A stretch of 64,000 nt of DNA, taken from NCBI RefSeq assembly GCF_905475465.1, contig NC_062236.1, positions 1,436,001 to 1,500,000 on the forward strand, read 5' to 3'. The notes beneath the pieces were generated by a model. It had not been told where the DNA came from. It ran no database searches and worked only from the letters and a program-made list of their open reading frames with translations. The position numbers were made by a program, and so were the translations under genes. Shown in pieces: positions 36,149-48,705 of this stretch. Positions within the stretch are counted from its first letter, which is position 1, and each line of letters starts with the position of its first letter. Source of the DNA: Pieris napi. Lineage: Eukaryota > Arthropoda > Insecta > Lepidoptera > Pieridae.

Positions 36149-36504
36149 AAAAAAATTCGCCGACTCGAGATGCGGTAAGCCTTTTATGTCATATCCAATA
36201 TGTATTTGACACACGTGTCATTTTTAAGCTAGTTATGTTCGACTGTATCTTGTTCTAAGAGGAGTATTGGTAACGTTATACCTACTTTTGCCCGTTCAAA
36301 ACTCATTAGAAACTATTAAGGTCATTAAAAAAATATAATAGTTAACCACTATAGACAGTGAACAAAATAGTTGGTTCTACGCTACAGCCCTGCCGATCTT
36401 GACTTTCTTACTTTGAGTCGATTATGAAAAACAAGGAAATATACATCTAAATGCTCATTCTTCTAACGCCTGCTAATACAAGATGATGAGTGAAGTATGT
36501 GCAG

Positions 36505-36620
36505 GTGGATCTTCGGCACATGGATGAGCAAACGGGGAGCAATATCGTCTCTGTGGGGGTCGATCTGTCAGAATTCTACATGTCAGTTGAATGGGATATT
36601 CTTGAAGTGCCTGCTGTAAG
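36505..36620 (+). CDS. nAChRalpha4: nAChR alpha4-like, coding exon 4
   Basis: The exon is 116 nt; it enters in phase 0 after GTGCAG and leaves with two bases (AG) of a split Arg codon before GTGAGT. It encodes VDLRHMDEQTGSNIVSVGVD, then LSEFYMSVEWDILEVPAV. This is the strand region between loop B and loop C of the ligand-binding domain, and the sequence LSEFYxSVEWDILEVPA is typical of insect alpha subunits. Both alternative exons upstream end in phase 0 and join to it correctly. Confidence 0.92.
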
Positions 36621-36675
36621 GTGAGTTCATTACAATCTAGAAGTTCTATCGTAATGATTTATGTGGTTTTATGTG

Positions 36676-36715
36676 GTTACCATGGTTACCTTTATAACAC
36701 CGTAACCATGGTAAC
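36676..36715 (+). promoter_or_regulatory. Paired RFX-type X-box-like motifs, inverted
   Basis: GTTACCATGGTTAC (36676-36689) and GTAACCATGGTAAC (36702-36715) are exact reverse complements separated by 12 nt, and each is itself nearly palindromic. The second fits the X-box pattern GTNRCC, two bases, RGYAAC at every position. X-boxes bind RFX factors, which act in ciliated sensory neurons of insects. The site is 55 bp inside intron 4 of a neuronal gene. It could equally be only a hairpin. Confidence 0.35.
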
Positions 36716-37213
36716 AAAACGATGTTTTAATGAGACCATAGATATTTGGGAATAGTTAGAATGTTTTTTATTTTTTCTTTGTTAGAATTTCGGTAATAAA
36801 TATTTCCAGAACTGAAAATAGGTGACGTAAAATCTGCATTGAACAGGTATCATTGAATATTTCTAGTAAATGTTTACCGTATAAAATGTTTGTAGAAGCC
36901 AGGGAATATTATACCTGCATATAGCAATATAGCATAACATTGTTTCCCTTTTGTCCTGAATAAAATCAATATTAGCCTAGTGGCTCGTCGCTGAAGAACT
37001 GCATTACTTTGCACCAGTAGATTTTTCTATATTTATGAACTATGCTAAGGCGATGACAAACAATTGACCTAGTTTATTTGTAGAAAATATTTAACTTTGT
37101 TAAAGTTACTCATACTCATACTAACCTTCCTACAAAATTTTCTTTCTTTGTTATCCTAGAGTGACTAGAACTAAAATTCCTAACGTACCTACGGCTCGCT
37201 TATCTGCTACTTT

Positions 37214-37251
37214 TTAAACATACACGTTGCTAAAACAACGTGTATGTTTAA
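37214..37251. repeat. Perfect 16-bp hairpin
   Basis: TTAAACATACACGTTG (37214-37229) and its exact inverse complement (37236-37251) with a 6-nt loop. It could be a MITE-like solo hairpin or a structured RNA element; no terminator role is expected in an intron. Confidence 0.7.
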
Positions 37252-37489
37252 CGAACTTATAAATAAATACATAAATAAATTGATGGCGTTTATCAAGGCT
37301 TATTGCTTTTTTTAAATAACAAATGTCATGGCTAGTACAATAAAAACAATATTATGATAATAATAAAGTTTATTTGCCTCTTCACAATATTGCATCTTTA
37401 CTTTACATGATTGGTATTAACTATCTTTGTAAGAGGCCTATGGAATATACAAGTACTGTGGAAAAATGTTAGGCTATATTTTTTATACA

Positions 37490-37605
37490 GAACTGGACAG
37501 ACATTCGGCTACACCACCACCTGTGAAGTGAAATATGGCCTATTGGAGGGGCACGTCTGTCCAGGTGATGCCTGTTCAGCCGCCACTTGAATGAACCCAT
37601 ATCAT
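37490..37605 (-). mobile_element. LINE C-terminal fragment (minus), matches 46140-46260
   Basis: Its reverse complement shares TTCATT, AGTGGCGGCTGAACAGGCAT, the AATAGGCC block and GAATGTCTGTC with the plus-strand copy at 46140. The frame reads like SFKWRLNRH...LDRRAPP, a LINE ORF end. Confidence 0.5.
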
Positions 37606-38139
37606 ACTGACTAAAAATATAAATATACTAAGCTAAAGTAAGAAACAAAATATAACTAAACCACTGTGTGAACAAATCAAACACTACAACGAAAATTCTA
37701 GTTAAACATTTTTAAATTTAAATTTTATGATATTGCCATTTGCATTTAAAATTACTTAAATCCCTAACGAGTTTGTTGTTTTATGCGTATTATATTATTA
37801 TCATTTAAGACAATCATATAAATGTTTCTTGCGCGGAGTTGGAAGTTGCTTTTCGGTGCCAAATCACTGGTTCGTATTGTAAACTTTAAAACTAAACCAT
37901 ACGGTTTCATAATCTATACGGATTTAATGCATAGTCAATGTAGATAAATATAGGTAAAGTGATATTAATATACGTCTTTCAATACAAAATAGTTTTGTAT
38001 ATTTTGTTTAGTAAATTATCGTTTAGAAAACCTAAACATCTAATTATAACCATCTAACCTAACCTAAACTATTACAATCAAATATACAGTATTTACAATA
38101 TTCTTAACCTACATTGTAATAATAAAAAAAGAAAATCAA

Positions 38140-38310
38140 AACAAATTTGAAAAGTTTGGTCCATGTGGCAGTGTACCTTTAACGCTGGCAGCATTTCCTC
38201 GCTGTATTGAGCGAGGAAAGCACCAGCTCTGGGGTCACCGGCACTATTAACCAGGCGCCTACTTAAATCTTTAATTATCGCCTGTGCACCCCCACGGCCC
38301 AAGAGTCTCT
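38140..38310 (-). mobile_element. Retroelement protein fragment (minus)
   Basis: The minus frame reads GRGGAQAIIKDLSRRLVNSA, then GDPRAGAFLAQ, a motif I associate with repeated retroelement proteins of moths. It is disrupted after about 40 codons. The exact family was not recognised. Confidence 0.4.
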
Positions 38311-39164
38311 ACTCCAAAGAGAACAAAATCGATGTTGGAGAAAAGACTTATATTTAAGAGTTAATTATTTTACGGTTTTTTCTTTTCTTATTGTTGTTAT
38401 TATTATTTCTTAAATGTTTAATTAGCTTTTCTTTTGTATGTAAAGTTATACTACTATTTATAATATATTTTTTTATTATAAATTACTATAATGGACATTT
38501 CTATACATCGAATACAACTTGATATTTTATTTGTCTTCTTTCTGTTTCTATTAAAGCGATGTTTGTTTCCTGATAAATAAATACTAATTGAGAGTATTGT
38601 TCTATCAATATTAGCTGACAAGAAACTGAGTAGGTATTATATACAATTTGGTATATTTAATAAAACGTATTTGATTCATACTGGTTTAGGAATACAATTG
38701 TTATATCAGACGGCAAAGAAAACCTCATATTTACACAATCTAGTTTAAGGCAACAATCGTATGTAATAGAAAAATTCTCTTACGATATTATATAGAAATT
38801 GCCAATCACAAAGCATTTTCCCATCCATACTTCAACGCGCCAATAAAGAAAATATTTTTCCATTCGCGATATAAATACGTTAGCTTCTGTTATATAAAGT
38901 TACTTACGTATTTATTTTGCTAACAATAAGACTAAATTATGAAAACAAATACACTACTTTTTATTTTTTCATACAGGATATATATACTACGACATTAACA
39001 TAATCTACACTTTAAAAAATTGAAATAAATTTTTTGCCATAAACTCCAAAAAAAAAAAAAAAAAAATTTTTTTGACATTTGACAGTTGACATACACACAG
39101 CATTTTAGACCTTGCTGAAGAATCTCATGCTTGCAATCATCAAACCATGTGTCCTGGTGGCCTC

Positions 39165-39412
39165 ATAGCCTAGCGATCTTATTAAGTGGCAGCTAGGTGA
39201 GGGGTACCGGGTTCGATTCCCGGTTCGAGAGCAAACTTTAATATAATTTAAATTTGTTCTCGGCCTTTGGGAGGGTTGTGCGGTACCGGGCGAGTGCCTA
39301 AACCGTACATGGAGGACACGGTCGAATTTGTAAAGACAAGCACGAATTATAAAAAATCCTATACTTGCCGCTGGCTAATACTGAACAAATCGTGCCAGAG
39401 CCATTAAAAAAA
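39165..39412 (+). mobile_element. Second SINE type with tRNA head and poly-A tail
   Basis: GGCCTCATAGCCTAGCGATC (A-box region) and CGGGTTCGATTCCCGG (B-box) lead into a body with TTCTCGGCCTTTGGGAGGGT and a poly-A end at about 39403-39411. It differs from the main SINE family. Confidence 0.65.
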
Positions 39413-39563
39413 AAATATGTGTCTGAATCCTGCCTGTGCCCATGGAGTTTCTATATTTATTATGTCTACACTGTCAATGTCAATGTCAAAAGCCATAGAA
39501 AAATGTCATTGACATGTTACGGACTTTTGGAACTTATTGGTATAAACATGACTAGTAATATAA

Positions 39564-41168
39564 TGGTAGGGGAGCCCACGATGCTAAATGGGGATTTACT
39601 CGAGCGTCGTAGAGACCTATTGGGATGCAAAGCTTAGATAAAAAGAAGAAAAAAATGTTATATGATAAATTCCTTTTCATCGGTGGGGGAAGCGGCTATA
39701 GATAGTTAAATATGTAAAAAAAACTGATGCATGGACATCCTCGAGCGCGTCAGATATTGATAGCATCTATGCCCTACGTATTTTTAATAATGTACGTATG
39801 TTAATCTGATCGTTTGCATGATGCGGGTGGTTGTATTTAAGGGTTGAAAATTAAAAAAAAAAAAAAAATTATCGAGCGCGTCAGATTTTCTAAGGGAGTG
39901 TTAAGTGCACCAAAAAAAAGCTCTCATTGACTAATCTGACGATTTCGATGGGACGCAAACCCACAGCCATTTTCTTAATTTGCAAAAAAAAATCGCAATT
40001 TTGAAATACTCAAGCGCGTCAGATTAAGATATGTGTGGTTCATCTTTATGTTCTAAACGTACTGTCTCATAATCTGACGATTATCTAGAGGGATTCGCCT
40101 GATCTGACAAAAAAAAAATAGAAAAACGGTTCACCTAAAGGGCCATCCCTGCAACTTCCCGCTAATTCCATTCCTGGGCGCTTAAAATTGATATTTTGAG
40201 CTCGCTGAGTTCAACGAAATAACATTTCTATGCATTTGAGCTCTCCCAGCTCGAAAGTCTGATAGAAGTTTCATAGAACACTATTTTTGGATTTTTCAAA
40301 CCGCAATAACTTTTGAATGGATCAAGAAATTTTCACGCGGTTGGCGGCATTCGACGCAGTTTTATCATCCTCATAAGTAATTTTGCAATTTTAATTGATC
40401 GAACCACAAATTTCGGAGTTATCCCGAAAAAACACTTTTTTGGGTTTCTTTCGTGTACGATATCTCTCGAACGAATCAACCGCTTTTGACCAGCTTGGTG
40501 GCGATCGACGTGGTTTTTCAAGCTCAAAGGCGGATTAGTTTTTGAAGTTGATCGATAAAGAAACCACTTAAAAAAAAAATATTTCTTATTTTTTTAAGAT
40601 TTTTCAAAATTTCTCAAAATCTATCGGTCCGAATCGGTTCAAATTCACAGGAAATGTAATTTTGAGGGAAATATTTAGAACGCCGTTTAGTAGATTCCGA
40701 TCGGTTTAAGGAAATGTAGGCATCACGCAGCTGCACGCATTTAACTTTATCGACGAATTTTTGTTATTTCGGCTTGCGGAAATCGTCAGATTATATATTT
40801 TTCATTATTCTTGAATTATTTCCTTCAAAATAAAAAAAAAATTAGCTACGCTCGAGAATGTCGAGATGACGTTTTTTTTTTACAACTTTGTTGCCCTCCC
40901 CTTTTTTTCCGTCACTCTCAAATTGTCAGATTAGTGGAATATACACTTTTTAGGATGTAATTAACTCACCCTACCTTAATCTGACGCGCTCGGGAATTTC
41001 TGATGGTCAATTTTTTTTTACTAAACTGATCCTCTCTCCTTCACGTGCGGCCTTATATATGGGCCTCATATTTTGTGGAGGTACTTAACCGGGTACAAGG
41101 TATCCCCCTATATATTAATCTGCCGCGCTTTAGTAAATCCCGAAATCCCCTCTTGGGCTCCCCTACCA
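39564..41168 (+). mobile_element. TGGTAGGGG TIR element, copy 2 (1,605 bp)
   Basis: It is nearly identical to copy 1 by eye over its full length, with the same 15-bp ends. Its own target duplication is TAA (39561-39563 and 41169-41171). High similarity between copies 30 kb apart points to recent mobility, although no transposase is encoded. Confidence 0.87.
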
Positions 41169-41460
41169 TAACAGGAAAAATAATTCCATTCCATTACATC
41201 GTAGACAGTTGGTAAATTAATAAAAGAAGGCCTGCCTCGAGACGCCGTGAAAATAGTAATTAGCAATCTTACGTGAGATAACTACTAACTACACTTTAAT
41301 GCTTTTATATGAAAATAAATAAAATTTAATAAAAAAACTGTCTCCTAGTAGAAGTAGGTGTATAAGATACGTGTTGTTTACATTTAAATCCAACGCTGTA
41401 TTGTTACTAATTCAGTATTACGTCTGTGGGAGGATAGCAGTATTTAACTATTGTCAAAAT

Positions 41461-41831
41461 CTATATATATATATAAAATTCTCGTGTCACAATTCGTTCC
41501 CGTACTCCTCCGAAACGGCTCGACCGATTCTAATGAAATTTGATAATCAGTAAGTCTGAGAATCAGCTATAATCTATCTTTCAAACCCCTATCACTTAGG
41601 AGTGATAGGGGTAACCTCTAAGGGGTATCCACTCCAAAAAAAAAAAAAATGTAGACAAAATTTTTTGTTTTTATTTTTTTATGATACAACATACAAAAAT
41701 ACATACAACCCTTAATTTTCACCCCTCTACGATCAACCCCTATTTTTTATCATAGTTATTTTTATTGAACTAAAAAAATGTTTGCTAGAAATAAAATACA
41801 TTGCAAAACAACGTTTGCCGGATCAGCTAGT
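41461..41831 (+). mobile_element. Helitron-like element
   Basis: It runs from TATAAAATTCTCGTGTCACA to CGTTTGCCGGATCAGCTAG, with the conserved CTCCGAAACGGCTCGACCGA and the CACCCCTCTACGATCAACCC block. Confidence 0.7.
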
Positions 41832-41904
41832 AATAATATATATTTATCACTAAATTCATACTACATACGAAGAGTATAATGTATCAGTTATCTATTATTA
41901 TAGG

Positions 41905-42178
41905 ACAGAATACAAAATACCATCCGTATGACCTCAACGTCCGCCGTTCCACAACTGAGCGTGTTTAAGGCAGTTTTTGCCGCCACCACTATGTGGAACC
42001 AGCTGCCCTCTAAAGTATTTCCGAACCCATTCGTCTTAGGGTCCTTCAAGAAAGCGTACCAATTCTTAAATGGCCGGCAACGCAATTACGAACCTTCTAG
42101 CAATGTGAGTGTCCATGAGCGGTATCACTTAACATCAGATGAGCCTCCTGCCAGTTAGCCTCCTATTACAATAAAAAA
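41905..42178 (+). mobile_element. LINE 3' fragment, FKKRAYQFL family
   Basis: The frame reads MWNQLPSKVFPNPFVLGSFK, then KAYQFLNGRQRN, followed by the common tail. 5'-truncated about 75 bp after a Helitron-like copy. Confidence 0.7.
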
Positions 42179-42416
42179 AATGAGATTTAAATCCTATCAT
42201 TATAGCTATTGTTTTAAAGAATTTTGTAATGACACATAAATGTTTTAATCAATTCTAATGGCCTCGTCGCGGGGCTTTTTGAAGCACCCAACTCCCCAGT
42301 TTTACAAGGTCTGTACTTAATCAGTGATTAAGGCTTAATTAAACAGACCGTTAATCAATATCCAACGTTAATAGTGTTTGTTTTACATCGGAATAATCTT
42401 CATTGTCACTTGAATG

Positions 42417-42660
42417 AGCAGTGTTGGCCTAGTGGCTTCAGCGTGCGACTCTTATCATTGAGGTCGTAGGTTCGATCCCCGGCTGTGCATCAATGGACTT
42501 TCTGTCTATGTGCGCATTTAACATTCGCTCGACCGGTGAAGAAAAACATCGCGAGGAAACCGGCTTGCCTTAACCGATCACCTACTTGCCTATTAGATTT
42601 ACAAATGATCATGAAACAGATACATAAATTTAAGGGTTGTAGCGCTATGATTTTTTTTTG
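42417..42660 (+). mobile_element. SINE, main family
   Basis: A-box GTGTTGGCCTAGTGG and B-box GTAGGTTCGATCCCC are intact. The body has a small deletion before GATCACCTACTTGCC. Confidence 0.8.
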
Positions 42661-42884
42661 TTACTTGAATGTTAATACAACACACCGAGAACAATGAAAC
42701 TCTAAAAGAACTAAACAGTTTGAGTTAGTGTAAATAGTCCTTAGGGCACGCTAACAAAGCGTCACCAATATTATAGTAACTGTGATACTCAAAGTCATTA
42801 ATTTAAAGGTCGGTAAAGAATAAGACAGGGTGGAAATGTTCGAAGGTTAACCTGATGGCACCCATGTACACGCATACCTATTTT

Positions 42885-43115
42885 TTATAGAATAGGGGGC
42901 AATCGGGCAGGAGGCTCACCTGATGTTAAATGATACCGCCGCCCATGGACATCCCAATCCCAGAGGGTGCACGAGTGCGTTGCCGGCCTTTTAAGAAATG
43001 GTACGCTCTTTTCATGGGAGCCTTAGTCGAATCGGAAATACTTTAGTGGACAGCTGGTTCCATAGTAATGGTGCGCGTCACAAACTGCCTTAAAAACGCT
43101 CAGTGGTGGACAAAC
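42885..43115 (-). mobile_element. LINE 3' fragment (minus), FKKRAYQFL family
   Basis: GGCAGGAGGCTCACCTGATG, then GTGCGTTGCCGGCCTTTTAA, CAGCTGGTTCCAT and CTGCCTTAAAAACGCTCAG. Confidence 0.7.
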
Positions 43116-43589
43116 TATGGCTCGCGAATGCGTTGACGGCCTTTTACTCTTGTACTTTTCCTTCTTACCGTTTAGAGAATGTTAATTTAGAATCAATTTA
43201 ACATCTTTTCTGTTGACGTTCATAAGTGTACTTGTTTACCTATATGAATAAAGTTTGTTTGAGTTTTAATATATACATAAAGTTTACCATACATTTAATT
43301 GGAGGCTTTAAATTATAATTGCTTTCTTGAGACCCGAACTACTCGCACAAGGTTATTTATTATATTAAAGATATGTTATATGATATAGTTTAATGAATCA
43401 CTATGAGTTCGGTTATAAATTTATTACGAAGAATACATTTTCATCTCAATCATGTACCCTTATAGGAACTGAAGCTTTGAATCGCAAATTAATGCAAAAT
43501 TAGTTTTCGTAATAAACGTAGAACGAAATAGGCAACATTCCATTCCGCCATTTTCCACGTTTTCCTCATTTCCTTCCATTTTGTTTCTT

Positions 43590-43725
43590 TCTTTTATTGA
43601 AGTATTTCCGACCCAATTCGACTTCCTTAAAAAAAAGAGCCTACCAATGTCTTAAAAGGCCGGCAACGCACTCGCGAGCCTTCTGGAATTGAGAGTACCC
43701 ATGGGCGGTGGTATCTATAAAAAAA
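43590..43725 (+). mobile_element. LINE 3' fragment, FKKRAYQFL family
   Basis: GAAGTATTTCCGACCCAATT to ATGGGCGGTGGTATCTATAA; short and truncated before the end of the tail. Confidence 0.6.
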
Positions 43726-44496
43726 TAAAAGCTTCAATTTCTTGGTGTTTAGGTGTTGTTAGTAACAAAGAAACTAAACTAACAATTGAATTATGTGGAA
43801 ACGAACTTATATATTATAAGCGATGTGCCAAAAAAATATAATATAATACAAAAATAAAGTCTAAAATATCGCGTATCTAATTAAGATCCCCCAAAGATTT
43901 AAAAGTGAAATAACCTCACAATTTTCTGCCCAGTTTTTCTCGACTTTCCCCTTCGGACGAAGATTTGTATATTATTAAGTTAACGTACTGCAAATAGGGA
44001 TTAATTTTAACTTTGAGTCGTTTGATCGCAGAATAAGATAAATCTTTGACCCGGTTGGATTAATCCAATGATTAAACTTTAAATGTAATTAAATTGACTA
44101 CTAAATCTCGTATAAACCTTCTCAGCTTAGTGATTAAGCGATTCTTAATATGAGATCGTACGCTTGAAGCTGTGGTGTGTCCAAAAGTATATTAGATAAA
44201 TGGGGGCGTTCGCGTCTTACGTAAGTAGATTTACTGCAATTTATTCCCCCCTTCCTTCGTGTCAGCAAAAGTAAGCAAAGCTCTCAAAAAATTAATACGT
44301 TTATATTAATTTTTTGTTGGAATCCTCGAAAAAGTATTTCGTTTTCAAGCATAGACAATGTGTGGGTAATATGTGTAAAAATGTAAATAATTACTGGTGA
44401 TTACCAAATAAGAAAATCAAAGATTATAAAAAATAGCATTCATTGACGTTAACACCTAATTGTATGAATGAATATGTCGAAAACTGTGATGTCTTA

Positions 44497-44839
44497 AGCT
44501 TAGGTTTCCTAGAAAAGCGGTGCAGGTAACTAACGGCCGTCTTTTCTTTTAAACATAATGCAAAAAAACAATCATTTTTGCTCATCCAAGTCACGTTTAC
44601 ACTCATTGTATTAATTAAATATGGGCACCGCTACACGCGAAAAACGTTGAACTAATGTTTATCACCGCTATGATGGCCGTCATGCAAATGACAGCACCGC
44701 TATTTGACGTTACGGTGACACTCAACGTTCTCTAGAAAACCTACTCCGATATTATTTATAGACAACGTATGGGTGACGTCACCCAACGTTACATTATGGC
44801 CGTTACATAACGGCACTGCTTTTCTAGGAAACCTAAGCT
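44497..44839. mobile_element. 343-bp MITE with TTA target duplication
   Basis: The ends read AGCTTAGGTTTCCTAGAAAA and its inverse complement, continuing to about 27 bp with one mismatch. TTA flanks both sides (44494-44496, 44840-44842). The interior is comparatively GC-rich with several ACGTT motifs and no coding frame. The TWA-type duplication suggests a PIF/Harbinger-like origin. Confidence 0.7.
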
Positions 44840-45764
44840 TTAGGCCTATAACATCACTGACTTGTCAAAAGTTAAATGGCCATGAAAAAATTTTCACACA
44901 CATGAGATCACTCAAAAAGTATTCATATGTGTGTGGAAGGTAGTAAAAACTTGAAAAAAAGGACAATATTTTATCTTGTATTAAAGAAAACTACAGTTTT
45001 TGTGATGGTCATTCTTTCTTCTTTGAATAATGATTCTATTCTGTCAATGTTGCATACTTTTGATTAATGAATATTTTGTGTTTTCTAGCGTAGTCTGTGT
45101 CTGTATTGTCTGCCTTATTAAGAAATAAATTATTATTTGTCATATTTTGCTCTAGCACTTACCACATTTTATTTTATTTTTGCTTAGAGAATGAAAGCGA
45201 TGTTCTCATTGTAATGAAATAAAATACCAAAACAATATTATATGAATTAAATAGCAAAATGATATTTAATATATTTTATACGTTAATGAGTAAATAGTCC
45301 CAAAAATATAAAAGAATTTTGTAATATAATTTAATGAGATTACAGAATGCAAACCTACATTTTGGGTGTCCATTATGTCGGTAAGAATTAGGACCGGTTG
45401 TTTGACCGCACACTAAGCCCTAACGTTAAGTGAACACAAATTGGATAGTGTGTTTGTATCGTCTCAATACTGAACGTAGGGTGCCTATGCTTTAATTAAA
45501 CTAAGCATTTTTAACTAGTTATTAAATTGTGTTATACGTTCAATTAAACTTTGTTCCAGTATACATTTTGAGGGTTATTTTATACAAATTATTTTGAAGT
45601 CTAAAGAATAATAGTTTCTAAATTGTTATAGAAAGAGCAATCCGAGATTTAATCTCAGAGATGTTTTATTTAAATATGCTATACTCATGTAAACAATAGT
45701 TAGTTTTCGGGAATCGCAATTTGGATTTGTTATAATGGCGTCATTCGTTGCATTCTTTTGGTCA

Positions 45765-46015
45765 AAGTCAAGTCAAATCAAAAATCATTTATTCATGTAG
45801 GTAACACAATGTACACTTATGAACGTCAAAAAAGGAATATACATTAAATGATTCTAATTTTTCATTTACTGCCAGTTCTCAAATCAAGGGCGTAGTACGG
45901 ATGAGAAGAACTTGCAATAAACTCTCCGCCACTCTTTTTAATGGCCAAGTTTTTTATTTTACACAACGTTTGTAAGGAGCTGCAACCATTACACCATGTT
46001 CCACATGACATCAGT
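45765..46015 (-). mobile_element. LINE 3' tail (minus), GACTTTGACTTT-tail family
   Basis: It starts with AAAGTCAAGTCAAATCAAAA and runs through CAGTTCTCAAATCAAGGGCG and GTAAGGAGCTGCAACCATTA. Confidence 0.7.
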
Positions 46016-46139
46016 AGTAATAAATAATAATAAAATTAATTAAAATTAAAACGTTTGGTTATACAAAACCCCGTTAAACATATATTCAATTAAAGCCTGA
46101 ATCGTATATGTATATGATTTGTACGATTATAACCCTCTT

Positions 46140-46260
46140 GGTTCATTTAAGCGGCGGTTAAACAGGTATCTCCTGGATAGGCGTGCCCTCTAATAGGCCA
46201 CATCTCAGTTGACATGAGATGGGATGGCCAAATGTCTATCAGTTTTGTATAAAAAACCTA
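46140..46260 (+). mobile_element. LINE C-terminal fragment, matches 37490-37605
   Basis: The frame reads like a broken FKRRLNRYLLDRRA...ATS tail; see the minus copy at 37490. Confidence 0.5.
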
Positions 46261-48314
46261 ATAGGGCTGAAATTCTCTAATAGATTACCCCTCATCGCGG
46301 TTCGACAGTGACTCAGCATATCTTCAGCTTCTGTTAAATTAAATCAAAAGTTTGAAAATGCAAATCATAGCGCAGCTGTTACTTGTATTATACTAAGAAA
46401 TACTTATACTTACTTATAATATTACCAGGAGTTTATATGTTGTAAAGCTCCACTCTACGTAATTTTGACGTTTATAAATTTACATAACTATGTATTGGAA
46501 ACTATCAATATGAAAAAATTAAATTTGATTTATATAGTTAGCTCCCTACATTTCAATACTATTTAAATGCTCTGATCTTAATATCCTAGTTGTAAAAAAA
46601 AAAAGAGAATGGTACGAGAATTTGTGTAAATTTACCATACAACGCAGGAGAAATAAATTAGCAAAATAAGGTGTGAGAAAGATGAAAAAGGTTTTTAAGT
46701 TAAATTAGTATACCGTTCTCGGAGATTATATGAATTTTCCAGGAACTAATAGTACTTGTAAACACTTTTATGTGATATGGTCACCCTACATGAAATAGAT
46801 CTATGAAATAGATAGTTATAAGCCGCACCCATAGCACGTAAATCGAGTAAATCTCGTTTACTACAGTATCTCGTAACTCGCACAAACAAACATCCATTTC
46901 CGGTTCCTTCGTAATATTGCCATTATAAAGTTTCTTGTTTGTGTATTCAGAGTTAAAATACATTATTAATATATAAACTGTAATCATGTTAATCTAAAAT
47001 CATTATCTTTATGAAGTTATTGAATGCTTTTGCTTATAAATAATGTGATTATGTAGATCATGCATAAACAGAAAAAATTATAATTGCTATATTATTTTTA
47101 TTTAGTGTGTTTGAATGAAATCAAATGAAACTCTATATTACTAACTGGAGCAAAATTTAATTACATAATTATGATGGTTTTACCGTTAACTTAATCCTTG
47201 ACGCAGCCAAGAGCTTATGGTCTGAAATATAAATATAAAAAAGTGCGTGCGTACAAAGTACACATGTCAGAAGTGAAACTTCTTTGTAAATTAATTATTG
47301 AGTAATTAAGCTGCCCAAATCTCATAATTTAATTTTGCCAGTCTTTCTATATTAATTAATGATACTGAGGCTAATTAAAAACCACAACATAAATTAGTTG
47401 TTGTTATGTACGTAATAGAATTACCACCATAAATATGGTAACAATTACCAAATAATATAACACATTTATTATTATCATAATTGCTAACTTATGTCCACAT
47501 TTTCTAAAATAGCCAACTGGGTCTTAGCAAAAAAGGTCTTGGTTCGGTGCTCTTATAAAAATACAAAACCAAAAAAAAAATGGTAATTTAGTTACCTACT
47601 TAATAAAATAATAATATTTATATGTATTAAAAACACCATCGGTCTTCAAGTATGAATAATTGCACAACAATGTTATACTAGCACATCTTTATTAAAGAAA
47701 AAAAATCGAAAAAACGCTGCACATCTTCGTGACGTTTCTAAAAAAGTTTTACTTCATAAAAAGAGTTTTCTAGTTGGTAAGGTTTGGGTTAATTAATTAC
47801 ATATTATGAAACATTTGCAATAAGTGATTCGTAAATAATTGAAACATTCCTTAATTGAGTATATCATATTTATAAAACTTTACTAGATAATTCAATTTTA
47901 TTACCTATAATTACAGATTCTTCGTGTTAAGAGCAAACTTGATCTATAAAAGTGTAACAAAAACTACGCCCAGCGTTAGGTAACAACCGAACTAAGCTTT
48001 ATTTCATGTCATCTTAATCCACACAAAAACATTCGCCATTAATTCAGACACGATTCCTTTCAATTACGTATAATACAATAATGATCGAAGTGGCACAAAA
48101 AGTAAATATTCGAATCACGCGGGTATGCCTTGGCGAAGGCTTTCGGTCATTTCTTTCGTATTACTTTACGATCGAATCGTTTTTTTGCACACGCTTCTTT
48201 TTGTATTGATGAATATTACGAGACCTTTCAGATATTTTTAATATAAGCAAGTATATTATAAAAAGCATGTACTCTCCATGGGTCTGGATATATATTCATA
48301 TACATATTTCTATA

Positions 48315-48705
48315 AAAGTTGCCCTCGCGAACTTCGTTTCGCCTTAATGTGATTTAACTTAGCCTATCTTTTTAGTACATACCAACATGAAACATTTTGC
48401 TATCACCCCAGAGAGTGTTCGGTTTTCTGGAATGAAATCTTTTTCGGTTTTTCTGTTAATCTTTCTCTATATAAACTTCTGAGTACAAGTCATAAGTTTT
48501 TAACTAACAAATAAAAAATAAGGTATCAGGCCTTAGAGGGGGGGATATTAAGGGTTATATATATTTTTGTATACTGTATCATAAAAAAATAAAAACAATT
48601 TTTTTTATCTAAAAATAAAAAATTTGGGTTGGATGATAAGGGTTTTAAAATAAAGATATTAATCGATTCTCAGACTTACTGAATATTCATAAAAAATTGA
48701 ATGAA
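48315..48705 (-). mobile_element. Degenerate Helitron-like fragments (minus)
   Basis: GCGAACTTCGTTTCGCC (48325 region) resembles the end seen near 62870. TATCATAAAAAAATAAAAAC and GATTCTCAGACTTACTGAAT belong to the Helitron-like body. The order fits one decayed minus-strand copy. Confidence 0.4.

Larger units (their letters stand above)
34042..36504 (+). other. Intron 3 of nAChR alpha4-like gene (2,463 bp after exon 3b)
   Basis: GT at 34042, AG at 36503-36504. The first 600 bp (to about 34660) is strongly GC- and CpG-rich, unlike the rest of the window, and can form stable hairpins. After that it is AT-rich, with a 150-codon minus-strand open frame (35044-35496) that I do not accept as a gene, an inverted repeat at 35459-35521 and a LINE tail at 36041-36148. 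Confidence 0.7.

Noticed and set aside
38057..38075. CCTAA repeats as an interstitial telomere
   Set aside because: Only about two units of the insect telomere repeat; chance level.
39172..39241. tRNA gene
   Set aside because: It has a B-box and A-box, but the sequence continues into a SINE-like body with poly-A, and the cloverleaf is not convincing.
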